This document shows positions 42,273-51,060 of a stretch of 61,299 nucleotides of DNA, piece by piece; the stretch's first letter is position 1, and each line of letters opens with the position of its first letter. The stretch lies in the NCBI GenBank assembly GCA_021787395.1, contig JAJYLZ010000014.1, forward strand, positions 1 to 61,299, given 5' to 3'. Under the pieces are notes generated by a model that did no database searches, had not been told where the DNA came from, and saw only the letters and a list, made by a program, of their open reading frames with translations. The position numbers and the translations under genes were made by a program. The DNA is from Chloroflexota bacterium. Lineage in GTDB: Bacteria > Chloroflexota > Limnocylindria > Limnocylindrales > CSP1-4.

Positions 42273-43085
42273 TCAGCGGCCGGCGGCGCGACGCGCGATC
42301 TCGATGAACGGGCGCAGCCGGACCGCGAGCTCCTGCTCGGTGCGCCGGAACGCGGCCAGCTTCTGGTCATCCGTGCCGGCGGCCTCGGACGGGTCGTCAA
42401 GGCCCCAGTGGAGCGAGTTGACGGCTCCGGGGAACACGGGGCACGCCTGGCGCGCCCGGTCGCACACCGTGATGACGTAGTCCCAGGGCTCGTCGACGAA
42501 CTCGGTGAGCAGCTTGCTCCGGGCGCCGGACCAGTCGATCCCCTGCTCGGCGAGGACGCGGACGGCGTACGGGTTGACTCGGGTCGCCTCCGTGCCGGCC
42601 GAGCGCGCCAGGAAGTCGCCGCCGCCGTAGCGGCCGAGCAGCGCCTCGGCGATCTGGCTGCGGGCGCTGTTGTGGGTGCACAGGAACAGGACGCGGATCG
42701 GGGCGCGGTCGGGCACGGTGGCGGTCCTCCTGGCGCGGCCGGCGGCCGCGACGGTGAGCTCGAGGTCCAGCAGCTCCGATTCGAGGCGGTCGAGGTCCGC
42801 GCGCTGGCGGGCGATCGCGGCGCGCTGCTCGGCCAGCAGCGGGGCGAGGTCGAGGTCCACCTCGCCGCGCTCGAGGCACAGCCGAGCCAGCCGCCCGGCG
42901 TCCTCCGGCCCGAGGCCGAGCCGTCGCAGGGAGACCACCAGGCGGAGTCGGGCAACGTCGGCGTCGCCGTAGACCCGGTAGCCGTTCTCCGCCCGCTGCG
43001 CCGCCGGCAGCACGCCGGCCTGTTCGTACCAGCGGACGGCGGTCGGCGCGATCCCGACCCGGCGAGCGAGCTCCCTGATCTGCAT
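42273..43085 (-). CDS. MerR-type regulator fused to thioredoxin-coupled arsenate reductase (ArsC)
   Basis: A 270-residue single polypeptide with two functions. Residues 1-70 are a MerR DNA-binding domain (MQIRELARRVGIAPTAVRWYEQAGVLP, NGYRVYGDADVARL) and ~75-115 a dimerising coiled coil. Residues 129-265 are a low-molecular-weight-phosphatase-type ArsC: CX5R loop C136-THNSA-R142, then redox C208 and C215 in TVCDRARQACPVFPG, the three-cysteine set of S. aureus-type ArsC. A textbook MerR promoter precedes it. The protein probably activates its own operon with acr3 and reduces arsenate. What it senses is unknown; the only non-ArsC cysteine is C70. Confidence 0.9.
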   Translation of the reverse strand: MQIRELARRVGIAPTAVRWYEQAGVLPAAQRAENGYRVYGDADVARLRLVVSLRRLGLGPEDAGRLARLCLERGEVDLDLAPLLAEQRAAIARQRADLDRLESELLDLELTVAAAGRARRTATVPDRAPIRVLFLCTHNSARSQIAEALLGRYGGGDFLARSAGTEATRVNPYAVRVLAEQGIDWSGARSKLLTEFVDEPWDYVITVCDRARQACPVFPGAVNSLHWGLDDPSEAAGTDDQKLAAFRRTEQELAVRLRPFIEIARRAAGR

Positions 43086-43091
43086 GACGAC

Positions 43092-43122
43092 AGGCTAGAC
43101 CTTCGAGCGACTCGAAGGTCAA
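43092..43122 (-). promoter_or_regulatory. MerR-type promoter with 19-bp spacer and palindromic operator
   Basis: On the minus strand: -35 TTGACC (43117-43122), exactly 19 bases, -10 TAGCCT (43092-43097), then 6 bases to the ATG. The operator is a perfect palindrome ACCTTCGAG-N3-CTCGAAGGT (43099-43119) filling the spacer. The 19-base spacing is the hallmark of MerR-family activated promoters. Confidence 0.85.
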
Positions 43123-43234
43123 GGGGATGCGGCGGACGCGGGGCCTCCGAGCTCGACGGGCCCGCGAGCCGTGCCGCTCGGAGCCGGATCTCATGACCTG
43201 TGGCCCTCAAACACTTCAGCGGATCGTGTGATGT

Positions 43235-43248
43235 TCAGCAAGTGCTGA
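43235..43248. promoter_or_regulatory. Candidate ArsR operator upstream of arsR-dsrE-fmdE operon
   Basis: TCAGCA-AG-TGCTGA is a perfect 6-bp inverted repeat 29 bases before the ArsR ATG. A further half site TTCAGC is at 43215-43220, about two turns upstream. Likely autoregulatory. Confidence 0.5.
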
Positions 43249-43277
43249 GGCGTGTGCCTTGGCGGTGCGAGGACCCG

Positions 43278-43607
43278 ATGCGAACTGAACTGCCCGTGGT
43301 GGGCGAGCCGCGGCTCGGCCTCCCAGCCCCGGATGTGGTTGACGCCACTGCGGCCGCCGGCATGCTGGCCGACCGGACGAGGGCCGGGATCCTCAGGATG
43401 CTCGCCGAAGGCCCGCACTGCGTGTGCGAGATGGCGGCCGCGCTCGGCGAGCGCGACAACAACGTCTCGAACCACCTCGCGAAGCTGCGCGACGCGGGGC
43501 TGGTGCACGCCGTGCGCCACGAGGCGAACGCGCGCTTCCTCTACTACGAGCGCGACGAGGCCGCGGTGGCGGCGGCCCGGGCTGCGCTCATGGACGTGCT
43601 GCGGTGA
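43278..43607 (+). CDS. arsR: ArsR-family repressor (CVC-type metalloid sensor)
   Basis: A 109-residue winged-helix repressor. The As(III)-binding pair C48/C50 lies in HCVCEMAAALGE, equivalent to the ELCVCDL motif of ArsR, and the recognition helix is NNVSNHLAKLRDAGLV. ATG 43278 has GAGGA 5 bases upstream; an earlier start at 43200 would run through the operator. It heads the operon dsrE-like, fmdE-like, tauE, SLAC1-like, histidine kinase, response regulator. It is a paralog of the ArsR at 50731, with identical cysteine spacing. Confidence 0.9.
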   Translation: MRTELPVVGEPRLGLPAPDVVDATAAAGMLADRTRAGILRMLAEGPHCVCEMAAALGERDNNVSNHLAKLRDAGLVHAVRHEANARFLYYERDEAAVAAARAALMDVLR

Positions 43608-43707
43608 CCGCGGCAGCGCGCCGCGCTCGGCGCCGCGAGGCGGGCGGCCTGGCCGCCGCCGACCGCCCGGGCTCGGGCAACCCGGTTCCCGCGAGGAGTA
43701 GCGACTG

Positions 43708-44079
43708 ATGGCCGATCCCCAGAGCCTGCTGTTCATGATGACCCACGGCCCCGAGGAGCCTGAGCTGGCGAGCATGCCCATGGCGATGGCCGTGGGCGCG
43801 CTCCGCAGCGGCCGCGCGGTGGCCGTGGGGCTCCAGGGCCCGGCCGTCGAGTTGGCGGTCCACGGCCGCGTCGAGCGTGTGGCGGCCCCCGGGTTCGCCC
43901 CGCTGGGAGACCTGCTGGCCGAGTTCGGGCGCCTGGGCGGTCGCCTGCTCGTGTGCCCGGCCAGCGCGAGCGGACGGGGCATCGATCCCGCGGCGGACCT
44001 GGTGGCGGGCGCCGAGATGGTGGTCCCCGGCGGCTTCTTCACCGAGATGGACGCGGCCGACCGCGTCCTCCACTACTGA
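43708..44079 (+). CDS. DsrE-like protein
   Basis: A 123-residue alpha/beta protein of the DsrE/DsrF/TusD type (SLLFMMTHGPEEPELASMPMAMAVGALRSGRAVAVGLQGPAVELA, ending AAEMVVPGGFFTEMDAADRVLHY). Its only Cys is C83, in RLLVCPASASG. The family handles sulfane sulfur or acts as accessory redox proteins. A GAGGAG site precedes the ATG. It is the second gene of the arsR-led operon. Confidence 0.78.
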   Translation: MADPQSLLFMMTHGPEEPELASMPMAMAVGALRSGRAVAVGLQGPAVELAVHGRVERVAAPGFAPLGDLLAEFGRLGGRLLVCPASASGRGIDPAADLVAGAEMVVPGGFFTEMDAADRVLHY

Positions 44080-44093
44080 ACCGAGCTACCTCA

Positions 44094-44702
44094 ATGGACG
44101 ACACCACGATCCTCGCCGACGCCCTCGCCTTCCACGGGCACAGGTGCTGGGCCAGCACCGCCGGGGTTCGCCTCGGCCTCGCCGCGATGCGCGCGCTCGG
44201 CGCGAGCCGGGCCGGGGCCAAGCAGCTGCACGCGGTCGTCGAGATCGGCGACCACCACGGTGGCATGTGCTTCGGCGACGGGATCCAGTTCACGACCGGC
44301 TGCACGTTCGGGAAGGGGAACATCGAGAAGAGCCGCGAGGGCAAGTTCGCCGTCACCCTGTTCGACAAGGCATCGGGCCGGGCGGTGCGCGTCGCCTACC
44401 GGCCGACCCTCCAGGCGCAGATCGGGGCCACGGCGTTCATGCGCAAGCGCGCGGCAGGCGTGCCGGCCTCGCAGATCCCCGACGAGGAGCAGATGGAGGT
44501 CGTCCGACTGGTCTGGGACGCGCCGGCAGAGGCGGTCATGACGGTCGGCCCCGTCGAGCCGCGGGCCTGGAGCGAACCAGAGGAGGTCGTCCGCTTCGCG
44601 GTCTGCGCGCGCTGCGGCGAGCTCGTGGCCGAGCCCTACCTGCGCGTCGCCGAGGGCGCCAGCGTCTGCATCGCCTGCTCGGGCTACCCGCAGCAGGGCT
44701 GA
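44094..44702 (+). CDS. FmdE-family protein with C-terminal zinc ribbon
   Basis: A 202-residue protein. The N-terminal ~150 residues match FmdE, named after formylmethanofuran dehydrogenase subunit E: FHGHRCWASTAGVRLGLAAMRAL with H14, H16 and C18, and GMCFGDGIQFTTGCTFGKGNI with C59 and C70. A zinc ribbon follows (C171/C174 and C192/C195). There is no formylmethanofuran dehydrogenase in the window, so the archaeal name is misleading. It probably binds a metal or metal-thiol cluster. It begins 14 bases after the DsrE-like stop. Confidence 0.85.
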   Translation: MDDTTILADALAFHGHRCWASTAGVRLGLAAMRALGASRAGAKQLHAVVEIGDHHGGMCFGDGIQFTTGCTFGKGNIEKSREGKFAVTLFDKASGRAVRVAYRPTLQAQIGATAFMRKRAAGVPASQIPDEEQMEVVRLVWDAPAEAVMTVGPVEPRAWSEPEEVVRFAVCARCGELVAEPYLRVAEGASVCIACSGYPQQG

Positions 44703-44714
44703 AGGACGGCGTCG

Positions 44715-45461
44715 ATGGCCCTCTACGTCGTCGGCGGGGCGACGGTCTTCCTGTTCTCCGGCGTCATGGCCATGGCCGGTCTGGGCGCGGCGTTCCTGTT
44801 CGTGCCGCTCTTCTACTACCTCGGCGTGCCCCTCGGGCAGGCGACGTCGACCGCGCTGCTGCTCAATGCGGTCAGCCTCTCGATGGCCACGATCAGCTAC
44901 GCCCGCGGGCACCTGATCGACTGGCGGGCCGGGGTCCCGGTCCTCATCGCCGCCGTGATCCTCGCCCCGGTCGGGGCGGCGCTCTCCGTCGGCGTCGACC
45001 GCTCGATCCTGCTCGGGCTGTTCGTGGTGTTCCTCGTCTTCGCCGGCGCGATGATGCTGCTCTACCGGCCGCCGGCGTCCCGGGCCGCAAGGAGCCCGGT
45101 CACAGAGGCGGGAGTCGGGGCTGGAGTCGGCAGTGTCGCCGGCTTCCTGGGCGGGCTGCTCGGGGTCGGCGGCGGCAACATCATCCTGCCCGGCCTCACC
45201 TGGAGCGGCCTCGACGCCAAGACGGCGGCCGGGACCACGGCGCTCGCGGTCGTGTTCAGCTCGCTCTCGGGCTTCCTCGGGCACGTCGCCGTCGGCAGCC
45301 TCGACCCGGCGTTCGTGCTGGTCATGGCCGCGCTGGCCGCGGCCGGCTCGGGGGTCGGCGCGTACGTCATGCGCACGCGCCTGACCAGCCCGCAACTCAA
45401 GCGGTTCATCGGCGTCCTGCTGTGGGTCATCGCCGCCAAGATGGCGCTCGACCTGCTGTGA
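44715..45461 (+). CDS. TauE/SafE-family sulfite/organosulfonate exporter-like permease
   Basis: A 248-residue permease with about eight membrane segments and the duplicated TauE pattern: SGVMAMAGLGAAFLFVPLFYYLG in the first half and GFLGGLLGVGGGNIILPGLTWSG in the second. The family exports sulfite, sulfoacetate or other small anions, or imports sulfur species. It is preceded by FmdE with 12 bases between and followed by a SLAC1-like channel, supporting a sulfur-anion role for the operon. Confidence 0.88.
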   Translation: MALYVVGGATVFLFSGVMAMAGLGAAFLFVPLFYYLGVPLGQATSTALLLNAVSLSMATISYARGHLIDWRAGVPVLIAAVILAPVGAALSVGVDRSILLGLFVVFLVFAGAMMLLYRPPASRAARSPVTEAGVGAGVGSVAGFLGGLLGVGGGNIILPGLTWSGLDAKTAAGTTALAVVFSSLSGFLGHVAVGSLDPAFVLVMAALAAAGSGVGAYVMRTRLTSPQLKRFIGVLLWVIAAKMALDLL

Positions 45462-45496
45462 CCGGACCCGCCCCTTCCACGCACCAGGAGGTCTCT

Positions 45497-46606
45497 ATGG
45501 CCGTCGCGACAACGTCCGCTCCCGCTGTGGCGATGCCACTCGGGCGATTGCGCGGGTTCCACCCCGGCTGGTTCGGCGCCGTCATGGGCACCGCGGTGAT
45601 CGGCATCATCGCCTACCAGAACCCGGGGAACTCGGCGGCGCTGCGGGATGCCGCCCACGCCCTGGGGGTGGCGATGGTGGCCCTCGGCGCTGCTCTCGCC
45701 ACGGTCCTCGGCGTGCCGTACGTGGTGCGCTGGGCGCGCCACCCCGAGGCCGCGATGGCCGACCTCCGCAGCCCGTTCGCGGGGGCCCTCTACGGCACGT
45801 TCCCGGGCGGGATCCTCGTCCTCGTCGTCGGGCTGGCGACGGTGGGCCCATCACTGGGCGCGCCGGACGCGGTCACGGCCGCCATCACCGTGCTGGGGAT
45901 CGTCGGCATCGTCCTCGCCTTCGCGATCAGCGTGGTGTTCGCGTACCTGCTGTTCGTGGAGCACCAGGTCGGGCCGCACACGGCGAACGGGGCCTGGTTC
46001 ATCCCGCCCGTCGTCAACATCATCGTGCCGCTCGCGCTGGTGCCGCTGCTGCCCCATGTCGCCGCGCCTGAGGCCGCCACCCTGCTCGCCGTCGGCTACG
46101 CCTTCTTCGGCATGGGCCTGCTGCTGTTCCTCCTCGTGGCGTCGCTCCTGTACGACCGGCTCGTCTTCCATCCGCTGCCGGCGGCCCCGCTCGCGCCCTC
46201 CCTCTGGATCGGCCTCGGGCCGGTCGGTGTCGGGTCGCTCGTGCTGCTCCGGCTCGCGCAGGCGGGCGCGCCCCTCTGGGGGTCAGGGGCATCCACGGTC
46301 GGCACCCTGTCAACCCTGGCCGCGACGGCGCTCTGGGGCTTCGGGCTGTGGTGGCTGGCCGCGGCCGCCCTGCTGCTCGCCGGCTACCTGCGGCGCGGCG
46401 GGCTCCCCTTCGGGATCGGCTGGTGGGCGTTCACCTTCCCGCTCGGCGCCTTCGCCGCGAGCACCCTCGGGCTCGCACGCGCCTGGAACTCCGGCGTGCT
46501 CGAGGGGTTCGCGGTGTTCCTGTTCCTCCTGCTGGTGGCGTTCTGGCTGCTCGTGACGGCCGGGACCATGCAGGCGCTGCGAACGGGCGAGGCCTGGCAG
46601 CGTTGA
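45497..46606 (+). CDS. SLAC1/TehA (TDT)-family anion transporter
   Basis: A 369-residue protein with ten membrane segments of the TDT/SLAC1 family (yeast sulfite pump Ssu1, TehA, plant SLAC1). It has FHPGWFGAVMGTAVIG at the start and WFIPPVVNIIVPLALVPL and WWAFTFPLGAFAASTL later. AGGAGG precedes the ATG. Beside TauE, sulfite efflux is the likeliest role; C4-dicarboxylates or tellurite are alternatives. Confidence 0.86.
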   Translation: MAVATTSAPAVAMPLGRLRGFHPGWFGAVMGTAVIGIIAYQNPGNSAALRDAAHALGVAMVALGAALATVLGVPYVVRWARHPEAAMADLRSPFAGALYGTFPGGILVLVVGLATVGPSLGAPDAVTAAITVLGIVGIVLAFAISVVFAYLLFVEHQVGPHTANGAWFIPPVVNIIVPLALVPLLPHVAAPEAATLLAVGYAFFGMGLLLFLLVASLLYDRLVFHPLPAAPLAPSLWIGLGPVGVGSLVLLRLAQAGAPLWGSGASTVGTLSTLAATALWGFGLWWLAAAALLLAGYLRRGGLPFGIGWWAFTFPLGAFAASTLGLARAWNSGVLEGFAVFLFLLLVAFWLLVTAGTMQALRTGEAWQR

Positions 46607-48427
46607 CAGTGGCGCCGGGGGCAGTCGCGGCGACGTCGGGCGGACGCGACCCGACGCCTCCTCCCTCGGCGCCGATGGCTCCGGGCTCCCGGCCCCACGC
46701 CGGGAGCCAATCGCTCCCCCGTGCGGACCGCTTCCTGCTCGGCCTCCGCTGGGCGGCCCTCGGGACGGCGGTGCTGCTCGCCCTGTTCGAGAACGATCCG
46801 GTCGCGGGCCTGTCCGGGCTGTTCGCCATGGTGCTGGCGCTCAACCTCGTCGTGTCGGCTGGCGCGGTAGCCCGGCGGCCGTTCGCCCGCGGACGACCGA
46901 CGGCGCTGCTCGCGATCGACGCGGCGCAGGCAACGGCCGCGACGCTGCTCGCGGGCGGTGCCCACAGCCCGTTCTTCCCGCTGTTCCTCCTGCTCGGGGT
47001 GGAGCTCGCCGTGGCGTTCGACGGCCGGGCCGTTGGCGCCTGGGTCCTGACTGCAGGCGGAGTCCACCTCGGAGCGTCGATCCTCCCCCTGCTCGGAGGG
47101 CTGACGGCCGTCGATGCCTACATGGCGGTCGGCAAGCTCTTCGTCCTGCTCATCGTCGGGTCGCTGGCGGCGGCATTCACCGCCCAGGTCCGGCTCGAGG
47201 AGTGGCACCGGGCCCTCGCCGAGCGCCACGCCGCTCAGCTCGCCCTGCTCAACGACCTGTTCTTCGACCTCAACCAGCCGCATGACGACCTCCAGCGGGC
47301 CTTCGGCGCGCTGCTCAGGGCGGCGCAGCGGCTGCTGGCGGCAGACGTGGGTCTGGTGTTCCTGTGCGAGCCGGTCCTCGGCTGCTGGCGCTTGACCGCC
47401 GCACTCGACGAGCCCTCCACGGCACCCGCCGGGCTCGCCCCGGCGGCGTGGGGCTGGCGGATCGCCGACGAGGAGACGTTCGCAGCCGGCCCGGCGCTCG
47501 GCTCCCTGCTGCCGCCCGGCTGGCCCGACCCCACGACCCGCGTCGTGGCCGGGGTCCGCCTCCAGGCTCCCGCGGACGGTGAACCCGGGGCGCTCGTCAT
47601 CGGGCGCCCGGGCCCCGAGCTCGACGACAGCGAGTGGCTCGCCTTCCGCGCCCTGGCCCGCGAGGCCGAGCTCTCCCTGCGCAACGCGCGGCTCCTCGCG
47701 GAGGAGCACGCGCAGCTCGCGCGGCTGCGCAGGTTCGAGGAAGCCCGTCAGTCGTTCTTCTCCGCCGTCGCCCACGAGCTGCGGACCCCGCTCACCGTCC
47801 TGCGCACGCTCATGCCGTCGGTCGCCGACTGGGCGCGGCTGCCGGGCGACGAGCAGCCCAGGGTCGTCGGGCTGGTCGACCAGAACCTGCAGCGGCTCGA
47901 GTCCCTGATCGGCGACCTCCTCGACAGCGCCCGGGTCGAGGCCGGCGCCATCGCCCTGCGCCGCGAGCCGGTCGCTCCCGCCGGCCGCGTACGGAGGGTC
48001 GTGCGCTCGATGCAGCCGCTGTTCGACAGTCGCCGCCAGAAGGTCGCCGTCGAGGCGGAGCCTGGGCTGCCGCTGGTCGACGCCGACCGACGCAGGCTCG
48101 ACCAGGTGGTGTCGAGCCTGCTGCACAACGCCCACAAGTTCGGGCGGGTCGGCGGCCGCGTCGACGCCCGGCTCGCGCGCGACGGCGACAACGTGCGGGT
48201 CTGCATCGAGGACGACGGGCCGGGGGTGCCGGACGGCGAACGCCAGCGGATCTTCGAGCGGTTCTACTCCGCGTCCCCGTCCGGCGCCGGGCAGGCGGGC
48301 CTCGGGCTCGGGCTGTACGTCTCGCGGGAGCTGGTCGCCCTGCACGGGGGTCGGCTGTGGCACGAGCCGCGGCCGGACGGCGGCGCCCGGTTCTGCTTCA
48401 CCCTGCCAGTCACGGAGGAGGGGCCCG

Positions 48428-49150
<723 letters not shown>

Positions 49151-49170
49151 TGCGCCGGCTCGGGCGTGGC

Positions 49171-49202
49171 GCGGCCCCGGCCAGAGGTCTGGCCGGGGCC
49201 GC
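49171..49202. terminator. Perfect 15-bp hairpin after the kinase/regulator operon
   Basis: GCGGCCCCGGCCAGA (49171-49185) pairs perfectly with TCTGGCCGGGGCCGC (49188-49202), 20 bases after the response-regulator stop. It is very stable and the likely end of the seven-gene operon. No T-tract follows. Confidence 0.75.
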
Positions 49203-49286
49203 TCGGTCATGGGCTGGACCGGTCGGGGAGGCGCCGGCCCTCCGTATCGGGGTCGGCGCCTCCCACGAGCGGCTCAGGGGGATCGG

Positions 49287-49649
49287 TCACATGGTCCGCG
49301 GGTGCTGCGCCTGGCCCAGGGCCACGGCGGCCCAGCCGCCCAGGACGGCGACCGCGATGCCGACGAGGACGTCGTTCCAGAGCGCACTGGCGACCCCGGT
49401 GTAGCCGAGGACGAACGGCGCGGCGACCAGCCAGACGCCCACCAGCGCGTTGAGCCAGTCGAGCGTCCGAAGGGTGCCACGCAGGTCGGTGAGCGCCGCC
49501 CAGACGCCCAGGACGACGAGCGCGACGCCGATGATGATCGCGTCCGCGAGGAACGCGGTGGTGGCGGTGGCGCCCAGCACGAACGGCGCGGCCAGCTCCC
49601 ATGCACCGACAATGGCGATCAGCCAGCTCAGCGGCTTCTGCACACCCAT
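49287..49649 (-). CDS. SPW-repeat membrane protein
   Basis: A 120-residue protein with two tandem SPW units (PLSWLIAIVGAWELAAPFVLG and TLDWLNALVGVWLVAAPFVLGY), each giving two membrane helices. Function of the family is unknown; it is common beside stress genes. ATG 49649 has AAGGAGG 8 bases upstream. It is divergent from the UspA gene. Confidence 0.88.
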   Translation of the reverse strand: MGVQKPLSWLIAIVGAWELAAPFVLGATATTAFLADAIIIGVALVVLGVWAALTDLRGTLRTLDWLNALVGVWLVAAPFVLGYTGVASALWNDVLVGIAVAVLGGWAAVALGQAQHPRTM

Positions 49650-50011
49650 CACAAACCTCCTTGAGACTCCTGCTGCCCCCGGGGACCCTCCCCGTGTGGA
49701 CTGGCCCTGTTGTATGGCGCCGACGTGGACGCGCCGGTGAAGGCCGGTGAACATCAGGTGAATGGGTGCGGGGCTCGGCCGCGGGCGGCCCCGGAGGTGG
49801 CGGGGAGGAGAGTGCGCAGTCGGCGCGCAAGGGGTAGGTGCGGCGCCCGCCTTCGTCATGTCGAGGGACGATCGCCATGCCGGTTGGCCCAGACTTCGGG
49901 CGGAGCAGCCCATTGGCCATCTCACTGTATCGTGAGATATTCGGCGCCAATCAGAGCGGAACCCGGAGGCTGGCGCCCGTCCGAGGCGCGGGTCTACCAG
50001 AGGGAGGCGGC
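49650..50011. other. Divergent intergenic region between SPW and uspA genes
   Basis: 362 bases without a credible gene. It contains two TTGGCC boxes (in GGTTGGCCC near 49884 and at 49913-49918) and a perfect 7-bp inverted repeat just upstream of uspA, listed separately. Low-complexity frames cross it on the plus strand but have no family features. Confidence 0.6.
49919..49938. promoter_or_regulatory. Inverted repeat and -10-like box upstream of uspA
   Basis: ATCTCAC-TGTATC-GTGAGAT is a perfect 7-bp inverted repeat. It encloses a TATCGT box (49928-49933) about 80 bases before the uspA ATG. Likely a repressor site over the promoter; the arms do not match the Fnr or ArsR sites seen elsewhere here. 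Confidence 0.45.
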
Positions 50012-50482
50012 ATGTACCAGCGGATCCTCGTGGCGGTTGACGGGAGCGCCCCGTCGAATCGGGCGTTAGGAGAGGCCGTCCGGCTTGCTGGCGACCAGGG
50101 GGCCGTCCTTCGGATCGCCCACGTGGTGGACTACGGCGTGCTTCTTGCCGCCTGGGGTGACGCCGCCCTGCTCGACCTCAAGTCGCTCGAGGATGCCCTT
50201 CGCGCGACCGGCGTGGCGATCCTCGAGTCGGCTGTTGCCGACACCCGCGCTACAACGGTGGCGACCGAGACGGTCCTGCTCGAGACGGACAGCAGCGACC
50301 CTGCCCGGGCCATCCTGGCTGAGGCAGAACGCTGGGGGGCGGACGTCATCGCCATCGGGACGCACGGCCGTCGCGGACTGCGGCGTCTGCTGCTCGGCAG
50401 CGTCGCCGAGGGCGTGGTGCGTGCCTCGCCGCTGCCGGTCCTGCTTCTGCGGGGGGCGCGTGACGGGCAGGAGACGTTCTGA
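50012..50482 (+). CDS. Universal stress protein UspA
   Basis: A 156-residue UspA-fold protein. The start is MYQRILVAVDGSAPSNRALGEA and the ATP-binding loop is GTHGRRGLRRLLLGSVAEGVVRASPLPVLLLR (G-x2-G-x9-G-S). GAGGGAGG precedes the ATG. It is probably monocistronic. It likely binds ATP and supports survival under stress. Confidence 0.93.
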   Translation: MYQRILVAVDGSAPSNRALGEAVRLAGDQGAVLRIAHVVDYGVLLAAWGDAALLDLKSLEDALRATGVAILESAVADTRATTVATETVLLETDSSDPARAILAEAERWGADVIAIGTHGRRGLRRLLLGSVAEGVVRASPLPVLLLRGARDGQETF

Positions 50483-50615
50483 GCGGCGCTCCGCCATGCG
50501 CCTGGACGGGTCTCGCGGCGCGCCCGGTCGACCCGGACTTGGCAGTGCGGCAGCACGCGCTGGGAACTTCGGGCCCCGACCCTTAGTCCGGACGGACGCA
50601 GATACCTCAGCGACA

Positions 50616-50636
50616 ATTGCTACACTTTCTGGCAAT
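50616..50636. promoter_or_regulatory. Promoter and candidate ArsR operator of arsR-arsP operon
   Basis: ATTGC-N11-GCAAT (arms 50616-50620 and 50632-50636) encloses a TACACT -10 box (50621-50626). Repressor binding here would block polymerase. The predicted transcript start is about 95 bases before the ArsR ATG, leaving a structured leader. Confidence 0.5.
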
Positions 50637-50668
50637 AGATGTGAGTCGAGTCCTCTCCCCTCCCTCGC

Positions 50669-50702
50669 GGCCCCGGCGCCCACACCTATGGGTGCCGGGG
50701 CC
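50669..50702 (+). promoter_or_regulatory. Leader hairpin in the arsR 5' untranslated region
   Basis: GGCCCCGGCGCCCA (50669-50682) pairs with TGGGTGCCGGGGCC (50689-50702), 14 pairs with one G-U, around a 6-base loop. It lies between the TACACT promoter and the ATG at 50731, so it may act as an attenuator, an mRNA stabiliser, or a terminator of the uspA transcript. Confidence 0.5.
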
Positions 50703-50730
50703 TCCGCGCCCTTCCTTCGGAGACGCCGCG

Positions 50731-51060
50731 ATGCGTGTTGACCTCCCGATGCTGCCGGACCTTCGCCTGGACTACGCCCCGCCCGACGTAGCGGCGCCGC
50801 TGGCGGCCGCGGCCCTGGTCTCTGACGAGACCAGGGCGCGCATCCTCGTGCTGCTCAAGACCGGGCCCCGCTGCGTGTGCGAGATGGCGGCCGCCCTCGG
50901 CGCCCGCGAGAACGCCGTGAGCAACCACCTCGCCAAGCTGCGCGACGCGGGGCTCGTCCGCGCGGTGCGCGGCAGCGCCGATTCGCGCCGCATCTACTAC
51001 GAGCGCGACGAGCAGGCCTGCCTCGCGGCGCTCCTCACCCTGGGGGATGTCCTCCGATGA
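50731..51060 (+). CDS. arsR: ArsR-family repressor (CVC-type)
   Basis: A 109-residue ArsR. C48 and C50 lie in RCVCEMAAALGA, and the recognition helix is NAVSNHLAKLRDAGLV, closely matching the ArsR at 43278. ATG 50731 has CGGAG 9 bases upstream; in-frame GTG or TTG codons further up fall in the leader hairpin region. Its TGA overlaps the permease ATG (ATGA), so it represses the ArsP-like operon it heads. Confidence 0.9.
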   Translation: MRVDLPMLPDLRLDYAPPDVAAPLAAAALVSDETRARILVLLKTGPRCVCEMAAALGARENAVSNHLAKLRDAGLVRAVRGSADSRRIYYERDEQACLAALLTLGDVLR

